NCBI GenBank assembly: GCA_003221615.1
Contig: QHSQ01000104.1
Span: 1 to 59,245, forward strand
Origin: Candidatus Rokuibacteriota bacterium
Lineage (GTDB): Bacteria > Methylomirabilota > Methylomirabilia > Rokubacteriales > CSP1-6
Length of the DNA: 59,245 nt
Reading direction: 5' to 3'
Position numbers and translations under genes: made by a program
Notes under the pieces: model-generated
What the model saw: the letters and a program-made list of their open reading frames with translations, nothing else
What the model was told of the DNA's origin: nothing
The model's database searches: none
Part shown: positions 43,829 to 53,092 of the stretch, piece by piece
Numbering within the stretch: the first letter of the stretch is position 1
How the letters are laid out: the number at the start of each line of letters is the position of its first letter

Positions 43829-44828
43829 CCCGACCCGGCCGGCTCTCGCGCTGCGCTGCCATGGCGGTCTGACGTCTCAGCAGTGCGTCGAACAGGCCGT
43901 GGCCGCCGAGCACGCCGGCTTCTCTACGGTCTGGTTTGCGGAGAATCCCTTCGGAAGAGGAGCGTGGCCGGGGGCGGCGGCGTGCGCCGTGGCGACCCGG
44001 CATGTACGGATCGGCCTCGGCGTCCTCAATCCCCACCAGCGCCACCCCACGCTGATGGCGATGGAGATCGCGGCGTTCGACGAGCTGTCCGAGGGACGGG
44101 CCGTGCTGGGCATCGGCGCGGGGATCCCGTCGCGCATCAAGAAGACGCATGCGCCCGTCGATCGGCCAATCGCCGCCGTGCGCGACGCGGTGACGATCAC
44201 GCGCGCGCTGCTGCGCGGCGAGACCGTCACCTACACCGGCAAGGCGTTTTCTGCCGACGGCGTGCGGCTGGACTTCACGCCACGGCGCGGGAACCTGCCG
44301 ATCCTGACCGCGGCGATGGGCGAACAGGCGCTGCGCCTGTGCGGTGAGATCGCCGACGGCGTGATCATCTCCAACCTCGTGCCGACGGCGTTCACGCGGC
44401 GCGCCGTTGCGATCATCCACGAGGCCGCGACGCGTATGAACCGCCGCACGCCGCGCGAGATCGTCCAGTACGTGCCCGGCGCGGTGCGCGACGACGGGGC
44501 CGAGGCGCGGCGGATCGCGAAGCGTAGCGTCGCCGCGATGCTCACCGCCTACGCGCAGACCGCATCGGCCGCGACGCGCGCGGCGATCAGCGAGTACGGC
44601 CGGCCGGAGGACTTTGCGCGTGCGATGAGCCGCCTCGCCCGCGGCGAGGCCCCGGAAGACGTGATCGATGATGGGCTGCTCGCGGAGTATGCGATCGCCG
44701 GCACGCCGGAACAATGCCTGGCGCAGGCGGAGGTCTACGCCGAGGCCGGCGTGAGCGAGCTCGCGATAGCGCCGATCGGCGAGCGTCCCGCCGACGACAT
44801 TGCGCGACTCGGCCTCGCGATCAAGTAG
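43821..44828 (+). CDS. LLM class flavin-dependent oxidoreductase (3 of 5)
   Basis: A 335-residue LLM protein of the F420-dependent (MER-like) style. Supporting segments are VEQAVAAEHAGFSTVWFAE, RHVRIGLGVLNPHQRHP, GRAVLGIGAGIPS and PILTAAMGEQALRLCGEIADGVI. ATG 43821 lies inside the end of the SnoaL-like gene. Oxidises or reduces a small organic substrate with F420 or FMN; the substrate is unknown. Confidence 0.9.
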   Translation: MSSPTRPALALRCHGGLTSQQCVEQAVAAEHAGFSTVWFAENPFGRGAWPGAAACAVATRHVRIGLGVLNPHQRHPTLMAMEIAAFDELSEGRAVLGIGAGIPSRIKKTHAPVDRPIAAVRDAVTITRALLRGETVTYTGKAFSADGVRLDFTPRRGNLPILTAAMGEQALRLCGEIADGVIISNLVPTAFTRRAVAIIHEAATRMNRRTPREIVQYVPGAVRDDGAEARRIAKRSVAAMLTAYAQTASAATRAAISEYGRPEDFARAMSRLARGEAPEDVIDDGLLAEYAIAGTPEQCLAQAEVYAEAGVSELAIAPIGERPADDIARLGLAIK

Positions 44829-44876
44829 CGAGCCGGTTAGCCGTTGTTCCCGCGTGATCTCCTCGGTGTCGAGGGA

Positions 44877-45701
44877 TCAGCGGCGGGCCACGAGCACGCT
44901 GATGGGATAGAGACAGTAGTAGTCCGGATCGTCCAGGATGAAGGTCGCCGACTCCGCCTCGCAGAGGGCTGAGCGGCGCGTCCAGTCGTCCGGGGCGAGG
45001 CGATCGCGCAGGCGCGGGCCCCAGTTACGCTCGAAGACGACGTGCTGGATGTAGTCGCGCGCGGCGTGGGGCAGCGGCGCCCGGCGCTCCAGCAGGTACG
45101 TCCGGAAGCCCTCCACCGACAGTCCGGCCGCGCGCAGCGACGCGAGGGTACGCTGGCGGCGCTCCTCGAAGGAGAACTCACCGCCCTCGTGGCGGCTCCA
45201 CTCCATCTCGGCCTGGCGCAGACGACGCTCGAGGGCGGGATGTCCGGGCAGAAACACTCCTTGCAGCAGCTGGGATTCCTTCACGACGATCCGGCCTCCG
45301 GGGCGAACGACGCGCGCAAACTCGCCGAGCGCCCGGCCTGTCTCCTGGACGTGGTGGAGGACGTCGCCGCACCAGATCCAGTCGAACGTCGCGTCCGGCG
45401 CGTCGAGCTTGGTGGCGTCACCCTCGTGGAACTCGAGACGCGAGGCGAGGGGCCCGTGGCCGACCAGCGCGCGCGCCGCTTCCACGCGCTCCGTCGATGG
45501 CTCGATGCCCACCACGCGCCCGCGTGGCCCGATCGCCTCCGCGAGCCAGAGGGCGAAGAGCCCGGCGCCGCAGCCGACGTCGAGGCCGCGTGAGCCCTCG
45601 GGCAAGCCGAGGTCGGCGATGAGGACGCGCGCCTCGGGCTCCTGGAAGAGGTTCATGCGCTCCAGCGACTTCGTGAAGGGTTCGGTCTCGGGCTGGGTCA
45701 T
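44877..45701 (-). CDS. SAM-dependent class I methyltransferase
   Basis: A 274-residue methyltransferase. Motif I is GLDVGCGAGLFALWLAE (residues 39-55); E of VVGIEPS is the acidic residue after strand 2. FDWIWCGDVLHHVQETGRAL is motif IV plus the following helix, and VRPGGRIVVKE is motif VI. The fold is Methyltransf_11/25-like; the methyl acceptor is unknown. ATG 45701 overlaps the preceding gene's stop by one base (TGATG) with GGGGGAA upstream, so translation is coupled to the oxidoreductase. Confidence 0.88.
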   Translation of the reverse strand: MTQPETEPFTKSLERMNLFQEPEARVLIADLGLPEGSRGLDVGCGAGLFALWLAEAIGPRGRVVGIEPSTERVEAARALVGHGPLASRLEFHEGDATKLDAPDATFDWIWCGDVLHHVQETGRALGEFARVVRPGGRIVVKESQLLQGVFLPGHPALERRLRQAEMEWSRHEGGEFSFEERRQRTLASLRAAGLSVEGFRTYLLERRAPLPHAARDYIQHVVFERNWGPRLRDRLAPDDWTRRSALCEAESATFILDDPDYYCLYPISVLVARR

Positions 45702-46951
45702 CAAGGTTCCCCCGTCTTGGCCGCGGCCTCGGCGAGCAGCGCGTACTTGGCCAGCGTGCGCTCGGCGAGCGCGGTGGGCCATGCGTGATCGTCCACGATC
45801 CTCAGGAACTCGTCGAGGACCCTGGCGAAGTGAGCCTCGTGGCCCCCGTCGAGCTGGGGCGGCACGGCCACCTCGTACGTTTCCGGGCCGGCGGGCACGA
45901 CCTCGACACCGGGGAGCTCCGCCTGCCACGCCGTGACCGTGTCGCGGAGCGCACGCGCGACCCCGGCGGCATTGGCGCGGGGCTCGAGGAACACTCTGCG
46001 GCGGTGGCCCGTGCGGGCGCTCTGCTCCATGCGGATGTCGGCGCGAGTCCCGTGAGCGACGCTGTGGGAGGCGTCTCCCCCACCCGGCGACGGCGAGAGG
46101 TTCCAGCGCGTCGCGGCGCTCGCGGTGACGTGCCCGATCCGGTACACGAGCTCGGCATTGCATCGATAGCTCAGATCGTCGCCATCGACGAAAGGCTGGA
46201 GCTCCCGCGGAAATCCCGCCTCTCCTGTGATCCGCCGGAACGCTTCCACGGGCACCCGCGTCGACCACGCGCGAGCCGAGAGGAGCACCAGCGCCGCGCG
46301 GTCACCGTCCACGAGCCACTGCGCCTGGTCCACGACGTGGGTGGGAATGTCGACCGGGCCGCTGCCCTGCACGCGCACGTCGAAGAACCACCACGGACGT
46401 CTGAGGGGGGCGCCATCGACGAGCTTCTCAAGATGATGCACGCTCTCCTGCACGATGGCCGCCCCATCGTCGCGGAAGGCACCGAAGAGCGCTGGAGTAC
46501 CGACGAGCCTTTTGACCAGTCCGGCTGCCACGTCGTGACGCCCCGTCATGATCTCCGCGGCCAGCGGCCAGCCCTCGAGGCTCGCCCGCACGTGCTCGAG
46601 GTCGGCCGGCTGCACGAGCCACGGCTTGTCGGCGAGCACGTGGAAGCCCGATTCGTGCAGCCGTCGGATGGTGCGTGCCTTGCCCCCATTCTTGCCCGCG
46701 AGGACCACCACGTCTCCACGTCGCTCATCGACGAGCCGCTCGAGCGGGTCATCGCACGTCGTCACGACGGGACGCCAGCGCGTCGGGTTCGGCGAGCGCC
46801 GGCTGAAGCGCTCGACCAGGGCGAGGAAGTCGCGCAGCTCGGCGCCCTCGCGCGCGTAAACGAACACCTCGTCGGCCGCGCGCGCCTGCGGTGAGCGCAG
46901 GGTCAGGGCCGCGTGGAAGTGCCCCGGGTCGAGGAAGAGCAGCGTGTGCAT
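45701..46951 (-). CDS. Gfo/Idh/MocA-like oxidoreductase with 'putative oxidoreductase C-terminal' domain
   Basis: A 416-residue protein. The N-terminal half looks like the NAD(P)-binding fold of this superfamily: TLLFLDPGHFHAAL, then DVVVLAGKNGGKARTIRRLH, then VLADKPWLV, where DKPW replaces the usual EKP. The C-terminal half resembles the oxidoreductase C-terminal family (GPVDIPTHVVDQAQWLVDG). Members oxidise or reduce sugars or cyclitols. Head of a three-gene minus-strand group with the methyltransferase; the LLM gene 6 bp away lies upstream. Confidence 0.8.
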   Translation of the reverse strand: MHTLLFLDPGHFHAALTLRSPQARAADEVFVYAREGAELRDFLALVERFSRRSPNPTRWRPVVTTCDDPLERLVDERRGDVVVLAGKNGGKARTIRRLHESGFHVLADKPWLVQPADLEHVRASLEGWPLAAEIMTGRHDVAAGLVKRLVGTPALFGAFRDDGAAIVQESVHHLEKLVDGAPLRRPWWFFDVRVQGSGPVDIPTHVVDQAQWLVDGDRAALVLLSARAWSTRVPVEAFRRITGEAGFPRELQPFVDGDDLSYRCNAELVYRIGHVTASAATRWNLSPSPGGGDASHSVAHGTRADIRMEQSARTGHRRRVFLEPRANAAGVARALRDTVTAWQAELPGVEVVPAGPETYEVAVPPQLDGGHEAHFARVLDEFLRIVDDHAWPTALAERTLAKYALLAEAAAKTGEP

Positions 46952-46957
46952 GGGTGC

Positions 46958-47830
46958 TCAGACGCCGTCGAGCGCCGGCTTCATTTTCAGGATCGCGTCG
47001 ATGTGGCCGCGTGGCGAGAGGCCCGAGCCCATCGTGTTCACCGACAAGTGGGTGGCACCGAGGTCGCGCCACTCCCGGGCGCGCTTCACCCACTCGCTCG
47101 GGCCGCCGATCCCGTAGCCGAAGCGGCCCTCGATCCCCACGGCGGAGAGCGGGCGGCCCGCCTCCTTCATATACGCGCGCACGCGTTCGAGCGTGTGGCT
47201 GGCCTCGTCACCGGGCTGAAACTGCGGAAACCAGCCGTCGGAGATCTGGGCTACTCGCTTGAGCACCGGCTCGGCCATGCCGCCCATCCACACCGGGATG
47301 GGACGCTGGACGGGCAGAGGGTTGATGCCGGCCCGATCGAGGTGATGATACGAACCTTTGAAATTCACGACGGGCTCGGTCCAGAGCTTCCGCATGACGG
47401 CGATCTGCTCGCTGACCCGGCGGCCCCGCGTGTGGAAGTCCTCGTTCAGCGCCTCGTACTCGACATGGTTCCAGCCGATGCCCACCCCGAGGCGCAGGCG
47501 CCCGCCGGTGAGGACGTCGACCGCGGCAGCTTGCTTGGCCACCAGCGCAGTCTGGCGCTGCGGCAGGATGACGATGCCGGTGACGAGCTCGAGGCGCTGA
47601 GTGCAGGCGCCCAGGTAGCCGAACAGAACGAACACCTCGTGGAAGGGGCTCTCGTCGGTATAAGGCGGACGGCGACCGAGCTTGTCGAAGCGCTCCAGCT
47701 TGCCGCCCAGCACGTGATCGAAGACGAGCAAGTGATCATAGCCTGCGCTCTCGGCGGCCTGGGCGTAATCGCGGATCACCGAAGGGTCCGAGCCGATCTC
47801 CGTCTGGGGAAACACCACGCCGAGTTTCAT
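46958..47830 (-). CDS. LLM class F420-dependent oxidoreductase (4 of 5)
   Basis: A 290-residue protein of the TIGR03619-like F420-dependent subgroup: MKLGVVFPQTEIG, AGYDHLLVFDHVLGG, LELVTGIVILPQRQT, GGRLRLGVGIGWNHVEYEAL and VWMGGMAEPVLKRVAQISDG. F420 use is by family resemblance. Upstream member of a probable minus-strand operon with the Gfo/Idh/MocA and methyltransferase genes (6-bp and overlapping junctions). Confidence 0.92.
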   Translation of the reverse strand: MKLGVVFPQTEIGSDPSVIRDYAQAAESAGYDHLLVFDHVLGGKLERFDKLGRRPPYTDESPFHEVFVLFGYLGACTQRLELVTGIVILPQRQTALVAKQAAAVDVLTGGRLRLGVGIGWNHVEYEALNEDFHTRGRRVSEQIAVMRKLWTEPVVNFKGSYHHLDRAGINPLPVQRPIPVWMGGMAEPVLKRVAQISDGWFPQFQPGDEASHTLERVRAYMKEAGRPLSAVGIEGRFGYGIGGPSEWVKRAREWRDLGATHLSVNTMGSGLSPRGHIDAILKMKPALDGV

Positions 47831-47873
47831 CTCGTCTTTCTCCTCTTCGCCGAAGTTCCTGGGACCAGGCCGA

Positions 47874-48953
47874 TCAACGAACGATCAGACCCTGAGGCTC
47901 GGTCCCCGCCTTGATCCGGCTCGTCAGCGCCAGCTTCTCAATGTCGATCACGGCAACGTTGTTCGCACCGCGCACCGCGATGAACGCCGTCCTGCCGTCC
48001 TTGCTGAACCCGATGTTGGAGCCCCCCTGCCCGATCGTCAGACGCTTCACTTCCTTGAAGGTCCGCGCGTCGAAGATCTGGGCGAAGGTGTCCTGGCCAT
48101 TTGTCACGAGCGCGTAGCGCCGGTCGCGGGTCCACGCGTTGGTCACAGGCTGCTTTCCGGTCGGCTGTGTCGCAAGCACCGCCAGATCGGCGGCGTCGAG
48201 AACCACGTTCGTATTGGCGTCGGCTGTCTGCACCCAAACCTCCTTCCCATCCGGCGACACCCGCAGCATGTGCGGCTTGCTGCGAGCGGGGAAGGGAACA
48301 GTCTTGACGAGCTTTCGGCTCGCCATGTCGATCTTCGAGACCGTGTCCGCCTCGCGTTCCGGGGTGTAGCCGAACCGACCGTCCGGCGTCAAGTGGAGGT
48401 CTCACGGAAATGCTCCGGTCTGGAGCGTGGAGTCCACGCTGCCGTGCTCGAGATCGAGGAACGCGATGAGGTTGTCCCCCGCGACGTTGACCGCGGCCTT
48501 CTTCTTGTCGGGCAGCACGACCAGGCTGTGGCCGGGTCCCTTGCCGAGCCCGCCGATCGTCCTGGTGACGGCCACCTGCCTCGGATCGATCGCGATCGCC
48601 TGGACTTGATCGTTGGGAAAGTCGTAGGTCCAGATGCGCGCCCCGTCCCAGTACGTCTGCTCGTTGGACAACCAGCGCACCGAGGCGCCGAGCGGTCGGG
48701 TTTCGCGAACCTGGCGGTTGGCGACGTCGATCAGCGTGACATCTTTAGAACCAACGTTGAAGACGTACACCGTCTCGCGGCCTTCTGCGCCGCCGGCGGT
48801 TGCCGATTGCGCGGGGGCCGAGCTCGTCTGCGAGGCACTGGATGGTCCGCAGGTGGAAGCAATGAGTCCGAGCGCTGCGCTGCCCGCACCTTTGAGGACC
48901 GTGCGGCGGTCGAGACTCGAGGAGAGGAACCAATTCGAGCCGCCGACGAACAC
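47874..48953 (-). pseudogene. YncE-type beta-propeller lipoprotein gene with an in-frame TGA
   Basis: One frame of 359 codons with TGA at codon 184 (48404-48402). The first half has a Tat-like or lipoprotein leader (RRTVLKG then LIASTC) and propeller blades (YVFNVGSKDVTLIDVANRQV). The second half continues without a gap or shift (LTPDGRFGYTPEREADTVSKID; SKPHMLRVSPDGKEVWVQ; VRGANNVAVIDIEKL). By blade alignment the TGA replaces a residue equivalent to the His in SKPHML. Three readings are possible: nonsense mutation, base-call error, or Sec. A 6-bp hairpin 14 nt after the TGA is weak evidence in GC-rich DNA. GTG start at 48953. If functional, it would be a periplasmic propeller of unknown role. 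Confidence 0.65.
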
Positions 48954-49252
48954 GCCTGTTGCCTCGCCACGCGAGGCGCAGTCTTCGGGCGCTCAGTGTG
49001 AGGGGGGCTGGGCCGACGCCAGGGGATTCACTATCGCATTCGACATCGTGCGTCTCCTTCAAGGCCCCGACTTGCACTCGACACGCCCGAGAGTCTGCCG
49101 AAAGAGCCTGCCCGTCAAGCGGCTTTCGGCACACACCGACGCGATGCGTGGCAATCTCCTGTCTCATCGACGAAACTTGCCAGGTCGGCTACTGTGTGGC
49201 CGAGGCGCCGCGGCGGTGATTCCCATACCGAGAAAAAGAGGATGGAGCGCAC
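48954..49252. other. Intergenic region, 299 bp
   Basis: Separates divergent genes (beta-propeller, EVE). No gene, RNA or clear promoter recognised. Confidence 0.4.
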
Positions 49253-49663
49253 ATGGCACATTGGCTCCTGAAGTCCGAGCCCGACGAGTGGTCATGGACC
49301 CAGCAGGTCGCGGAAGGGCGTGGCGGGGCGGAGTGGACCGGCATCCGCAACTTCTCGGCCCGGAACCACCTGCGCGCGATGAAGAAGGGGGAGCAGGCAT
49401 TCTTCTATCACACCGGAAAGGAGCGCGCGATCGTCGGCATCGTCAAGGTGATCGCGGAGGCGCATCCGGATTCGACCGACTCTGCCTGGAGCGCCATCAA
49501 TGTCGCCGCGGTTCGGGCGCTCCCGACACCGGTCAGCCTCGACCAGATCAAAACGGACAAGCGCCTCAAAGGCATGGTGCTGGTCAGGCTCGGGCGCCTG
49601 TCGGTTCAGCCGGTGACGGACGCCGAGTGGCGGATCGTCTACGAGATGGGAGGACTCGGCTGA
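49253..49663 (+). CDS. EVE domain protein
   Basis: A 136-residue stand-alone EVE domain (thymocyte nuclear protein 1 / PUA-like fold). It starts HWLLKSEPDEWSW, followed by WTGIRNFSARNHLRAMKKGE, YHTGKERAIVGIVKV and the late motif LVRLGRLSVQPVTDAEW. The middle segment after HPDS is a few residues shorter than in many homologues. EVE domains bind modified bases in DNA or RNA, for example 5-hydroxymethyl- or N4-modified cytosine. ATG 49253. Confidence 0.93.
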   Translation: MAHWLLKSEPDEWSWTQQVAEGRGGAEWTGIRNFSARNHLRAMKKGEQAFFYHTGKERAIVGIVKVIAEAHPDSTDSAWSAINVAAVRALPTPVSLDQIKTDKRLKGMVLVRLGRLSVQPVTDAEWRIVYEMGGLG

Positions 49664-49901
49664 TCACATTACATTTAGGGTAATTGATTGCCTCTCCGGC
49701 CGCGTGGACGATGCCACAGGAGCAACAGCTCACCAGCCCTCGGACGGATCACGCTCGACGGCTTCTTCTCTGTCATGGCCTGGCACGACGATAATCATCT
49801 CGACCAGCTCATTGCGCGCACTTCAGGGGCGAGCTTGACCTCGGCGGACAGCGGAACTTCGGGTGCAGGGGTGATGGCCGGTCTTCGTGAGTGGCGGAGC
49901 G

Positions 49902-51122
49902 CTAGCGCAGCCGCGGACCCGGGTCCATCTTCAGGAAGACCCGGCCACCCATCGGATACCATTCCGGCGCGAGCGTGGCCGCCTGGCCGACGACTTGGAG
50001 ATCACGCCAGCATTCGGCCAGGCGGCTCTCGCGCCGGTACGACGTGCTGCCACCGTGCCGGTACATCAGATCCATCGCCTCGCGGGCATTGTCGGCGGCG
50101 TGGACCGCGGCCAGCCTGCAACGCGCCCGTTGCTCGAGGGTTGTGTCCCCGCCGGCCGCGACGGTGTTCCAGATCTCGGTGATCATCGCGCTGCGGTACG
50201 CGCGACCGGCATTCAGGATCGCGTCGGCCCGACCGACCGCGTCCTGAACTTGAGGGTTCTCGCAGAGCCGGCCGGTCCGGCCTCGCGGTGTCTTCTCGCC
50301 CGCCAGCTCGATCAGCGCATCGATGCCGGCCCGGGCGATTCCGGTGATCACGGCGCTATGGTGGGGTCCGACCCAGGCCTGGGCCGGCAGGGCATACGAG
50401 ATCCCCGGCCAGCGCTTCCACTGGTTGTCGAGCGGGACGCCGGCGTGGACCATCGTTCGCCGCTCCGGCAGAAAGACATCGTTGACCGTCCAGTCGAAGC
50501 TGCCGGTCGCACGCATCCCGGATACGTCCCAGCTTCCCTCGACGATCTGCGCTTCCGAACGCTGGAAGATCCCTCGCCAGTGGACCGATGAGCCGTCCGG
50601 GCTCCGGCGCGGCTGGTCGCCGTCGAGAATCTGGAAGCTGCCCAGCATCCAGGAGCTCTCCTGACAGCCGGTGCCGAAGGGCCAGCGACCGGTGACCCGG
50701 TAGCCACCAGCGACAGGCACGGCCCGCCCGCCCCCCATCACGGCGGTGCCGGCGATGACGGTGTCGGCTCCGCGCGCGTAGATCTCGTGCACGCCCTCGT
50801 CCGGCAACCCGAGCGTGACGAGCTGGCCGATGCTGCTGTTGGCGACATTCCAGCCGACCGACCCGGCGGCCTCGGCCAGCAGCTCCACGACGCGCACGTA
50901 GGTCAGCGGGTCGGCCTGCAAGCCGCCCAATGCACGCGGCATCACCAGGCTGTAGAAGCCGGCGGTGTGAAACTGCTCGACCAGCGCCTTCGGCAAGCGC
51001 TGCTCGCGCTCGATCTCGTCGCGATAGCCGCGGATGACCGGGCGCAGAGCGGCCGCGACCTGCACCGGAGGCTCCGCATCGATGTCGGTGGGCAAGAGCT
51101 TGTCTTCCGCAATTTGTCGCAT
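49902..51122 (-). CDS. Acyl-CoA dehydrogenase-fold flavin monooxygenase (HsaA/DszC-like)
   Basis: A 406-residue protein with the acyl-CoA dehydrogenase type-2 fold. Evidence is LPKALVEQFHTAGFYSLVMPRALGG, AAGSVGWNVANSSIGQLV, VAGGYRVTGRWPFGTGCQESSWMLG and a C-terminal helix pair with LMYRHGGSTSYRRESRLAECWRD. This layout (no catalytic Glu of dehydrogenases visible, presence of GSTS-Y region) matches FADH2-using monooxygenases such as HsaA or DszC more than true dehydrogenases. ATG 51122 chosen; ATG 51176 is possible but would overlap the divergent LLM gene start. Likely works with a flavin reductase. Divergent partner is another flavin monooxygenase. Confidence 0.82.
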   Translation of the reverse strand: MRQIAEDKLLPTDIDAEPPVQVAAALRPVIRGYRDEIEREQRLPKALVEQFHTAGFYSLVMPRALGGLQADPLTYVRVVELLAEAAGSVGWNVANSSIGQLVTLGLPDEGVHEIYARGADTVIAGTAVMGGGRAVPVAGGYRVTGRWPFGTGCQESSWMLGSFQILDGDQPRRSPDGSSVHWRGIFQRSEAQIVEGSWDVSGMRATGSFDWTVNDVFLPERRTMVHAGVPLDNQWKRWPGISYALPAQAWVGPHHSAVITGIARAGIDALIELAGEKTPRGRTGRLCENPQVQDAVGRADAILNAGRAYRSAMITEIWNTVAAGGDTTLEQRARCRLAAVHAADNAREAMDLMYRHGGSTSYRRESRLAECWRDLQVVGQAATLAPEWYPMGGRVFLKMDPGPRLR

Positions 51123-51174
51123 GGGCCGGATGTTCCGCTGGCGAAGCGGAGGTGTCAAGGAGTACTGTCTGCTC

Positions 51175-52419
51175 ATGTCACGCTTAGGCTTCGGCGCGTT
51201 CCTCGCACCACACCATCCCATCGGGGAGCATCCGATGCTGCAGTTCCGCCGTGATCTCGACCTCGTCGAGCACCTCGACAAGCTCGGGTACGACGAGTTC
51301 TGGTGCGGCGAGCATCATTCCAGCGGCTGGGAGATGATCGGCTCGCCCGAGATGTTCCTGGCCGCGGCGGGCGAACGATCCAAGCGCATCAAGCTCGCTA
51401 CCGGGGTCGTCTCGCTGCCATATCACCATCCGTTCAACGTGGCGCAACGGATGGTGCAGCTCGACTACATGACTGGTGGACGGGTGATCTTCGGCTCAGG
51501 ACCGGGCGCGCTGGCGTCGGATGCCCACACGCTCGGAATCGATCCGATGCTGCTGCGCGATCGTCAGGATGAGGCCATCGGCGTCATCCGCCGCCTGATG
51601 CGCGGCGAGCGCCTGAGCGTCAAGTCCGACTGGTTCACCTTGCAGGACGCCGCCCTGCAGCTACTGCCGTTGCAGGAGGACATGCCGTTCGCGGTCGCCT
51701 CCCAGATTAGTCCCTCGGGCATGACCCTGGCCGGAAAGCACGGCATCGGCATCATCTCGATCGGCTCCTTGTCCGAGGAAGGTCTGAACGCCCTGCCGAC
51801 GCAATGGGGCTTCGCGGAAGCCGCCGCCGCCGAGCACGGCCAGACCGTCGATCGCAAGAACTGGCGCGTGCTGATGAGCTGGCACATCGCGGAGACCCGC
51901 GAGCAGGCCCGCGCCGAGGCTCGCGAGGGCCTGCTCCGGCACCACAACGAGTACATCACGGCGACCCTGCAACGGCCCGGCGCGCGTGCCTTCAAGACCC
52001 CCGACGAAGCCGTGGACAAGACAGCCTTCGCGCCCGGCGCCGTGGCCACGATCGGCACGCCGGACGATCTCGTCGAGCGGATCAAATCGGTGCTCGAGAT
52101 CTCCGGCGGGTTCGGGACGGTCGTCGGCTTCGTCCACGATTGGGCCAACCCGGAGAACACGAGGCGAAGCTGGGATATGGTGGCGCGCTACGTGGTGCCG
52201 GAGATCAACGGCTATCTCGCCGGCTTGCGAACGTCCCGCGAATTCGTCGCCAGCAACCGCGAGTATTTCAACCGCGCTCGCGAGGCCGTGATGGCGAAGA
52301 TCACCGAGAACCCGGCTGCGGCTGCCGCGCTCAAGGTGACGAAGTCGCCTTTGCTGGCCGCCTCGGCCGGTAACGTGCCCGATCTGGACCAGGCCTCCGA
52401 CGGCGTAGCGCCGCGGTGA
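51175..52419 (+). CDS. LLM class flavin-dependent monooxygenase (5 of 5)
   Basis: A 414-residue LLM protein of the long, luciferase-alpha-like type: RLGFGAFLAPHHPIGEHP, LDKLGYDEFWCGEHHSSGWE, IKLATGVVSLPYHHPFNVAQ, GGRVIFGSGPGALASDA. It resembles limonene/alkane-type LLM monooxygenases from actinobacteria. Both this and the divergent acyl-CoA-dehydrogenase-fold enzyme need reduced flavin, suggesting a shared substrate or shared reductase. ATG 51175 with AAGGAG 12 nt upstream. Confidence 0.92.
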   Translation: MSRLGFGAFLAPHHPIGEHPMLQFRRDLDLVEHLDKLGYDEFWCGEHHSSGWEMIGSPEMFLAAAGERSKRIKLATGVVSLPYHHPFNVAQRMVQLDYMTGGRVIFGSGPGALASDAHTLGIDPMLLRDRQDEAIGVIRRLMRGERLSVKSDWFTLQDAALQLLPLQEDMPFAVASQISPSGMTLAGKHGIGIISIGSLSEEGLNALPTQWGFAEAAAAEHGQTVDRKNWRVLMSWHIAETREQARAEAREGLLRHHNEYITATLQRPGARAFKTPDEAVDKTAFAPGAVATIGTPDDLVERIKSVLEISGGFGTVVGFVHDWANPENTRRSWDMVARYVVPEINGYLAGLRTSREFVASNREYFNRAREAVMAKITENPAAAAALKVTKSPLLAASAGNVPDLDQASDGVAPR

Positions 52420-52468
52420 CGGGTCGCGCCTGCACCTCCTCGAGGAGGTCTGCCCCGCCACCGGCGGC

Positions 52469-52930
52469 TTAGCACCCAGGACCGGTCGCGGCGAGCCGGC
52501 CAGGGGCCGACTCCTGCTTGTCCAGGTTCAGCATGGTCGTCCTTCCGTTCATTCTGTCCTTCGTCAGTCCGTAGAGTGTGTCGCCGGAGTGAGCGAGAGT
52601 GATCTGTGATCCCGACGAGTCCTGGAGGATGACGCGATTCCCTTGAGCGGAGAGGGTGCCCGTACTCGGTGCCCGATTCCCCCACTTGAGCGTATAGGTG
52701 GAATCCCCGGCGATCTGAAGCGTGAGGGCGCTCCCACTCGACGACGTATGGTCGCCGGCCACGGCCCAGAAATAGCCCTGCCAGGTCCCGCAGAGTGGGG
52801 TGGCCGACGGTGACGAAGCAGTGGCATCTGCAAGAGCGGCCCGGTTCTCGTTCGCCGGTCCGGCACAACCCACTACGATCAAGCTCAATAGCGCGGTGGT
52901 GATAACGATCGGGATTCTGTGGTAGGACAT
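52469..52930 (-). CDS. Small lipoprotein of unknown function
   Basis: A 153-residue protein with a lipobox (SLIVVGC, Cys at residue ~22). The mature part has beta-rich sequence: GTWQGYFWAVAGDHTSS, SALTLQIAGDSTYTLKWG and GNRVILQDSSG. This resembles small lipocalin-like or copper-resistance-type domains but I cannot name the family. ATG 52930 follows AAAGGAGACCGCGT. Membrane-anchored, most likely outer membrane or periplasmic. Confidence 0.72.
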   Translation of the reverse strand: MSYHRIPIVITTALLSLIVVGCAGPANENRAALADATASSPSATPLCGTWQGYFWAVAGDHTSSSGSALTLQIAGDSTYTLKWGNRAPSTGTLSAQGNRVILQDSSGSQITLAHSGDTLYGLTKDRMNGRTTMLNLDKQESAPGRLAATGPGC

Positions 52931-53000
52931 ACGCGGTCTCCTTTGCACGGTTTGCATCGTGTCGGAACCTTCTAGGTCTCGGGCTGAGCGCAGACCGCAG

Positions 53001-53046
53001 CAAAAACAAAAAAGGCCGCTCGGAGCACTAAGACTCCGAAGCGGCC
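53001..53046 (-). terminator. Rho-independent terminator for the DUF2292 gene
   Basis: On the minus strand a hairpin GGCCGC-TT-CGGAG / CTCCG-A-GCGGCC is followed by TTTTTTGTTTTTG (53013-53001). The U-tract makes this the most classical terminator in the window. It lies 46 bp past the DUF2292 stop. Confidence 0.8.
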
Positions 53047-53092
53047 TCCTGTCTGTCAGGTCAGCCCACGCGCCTGAAACGATCGACTCTCG

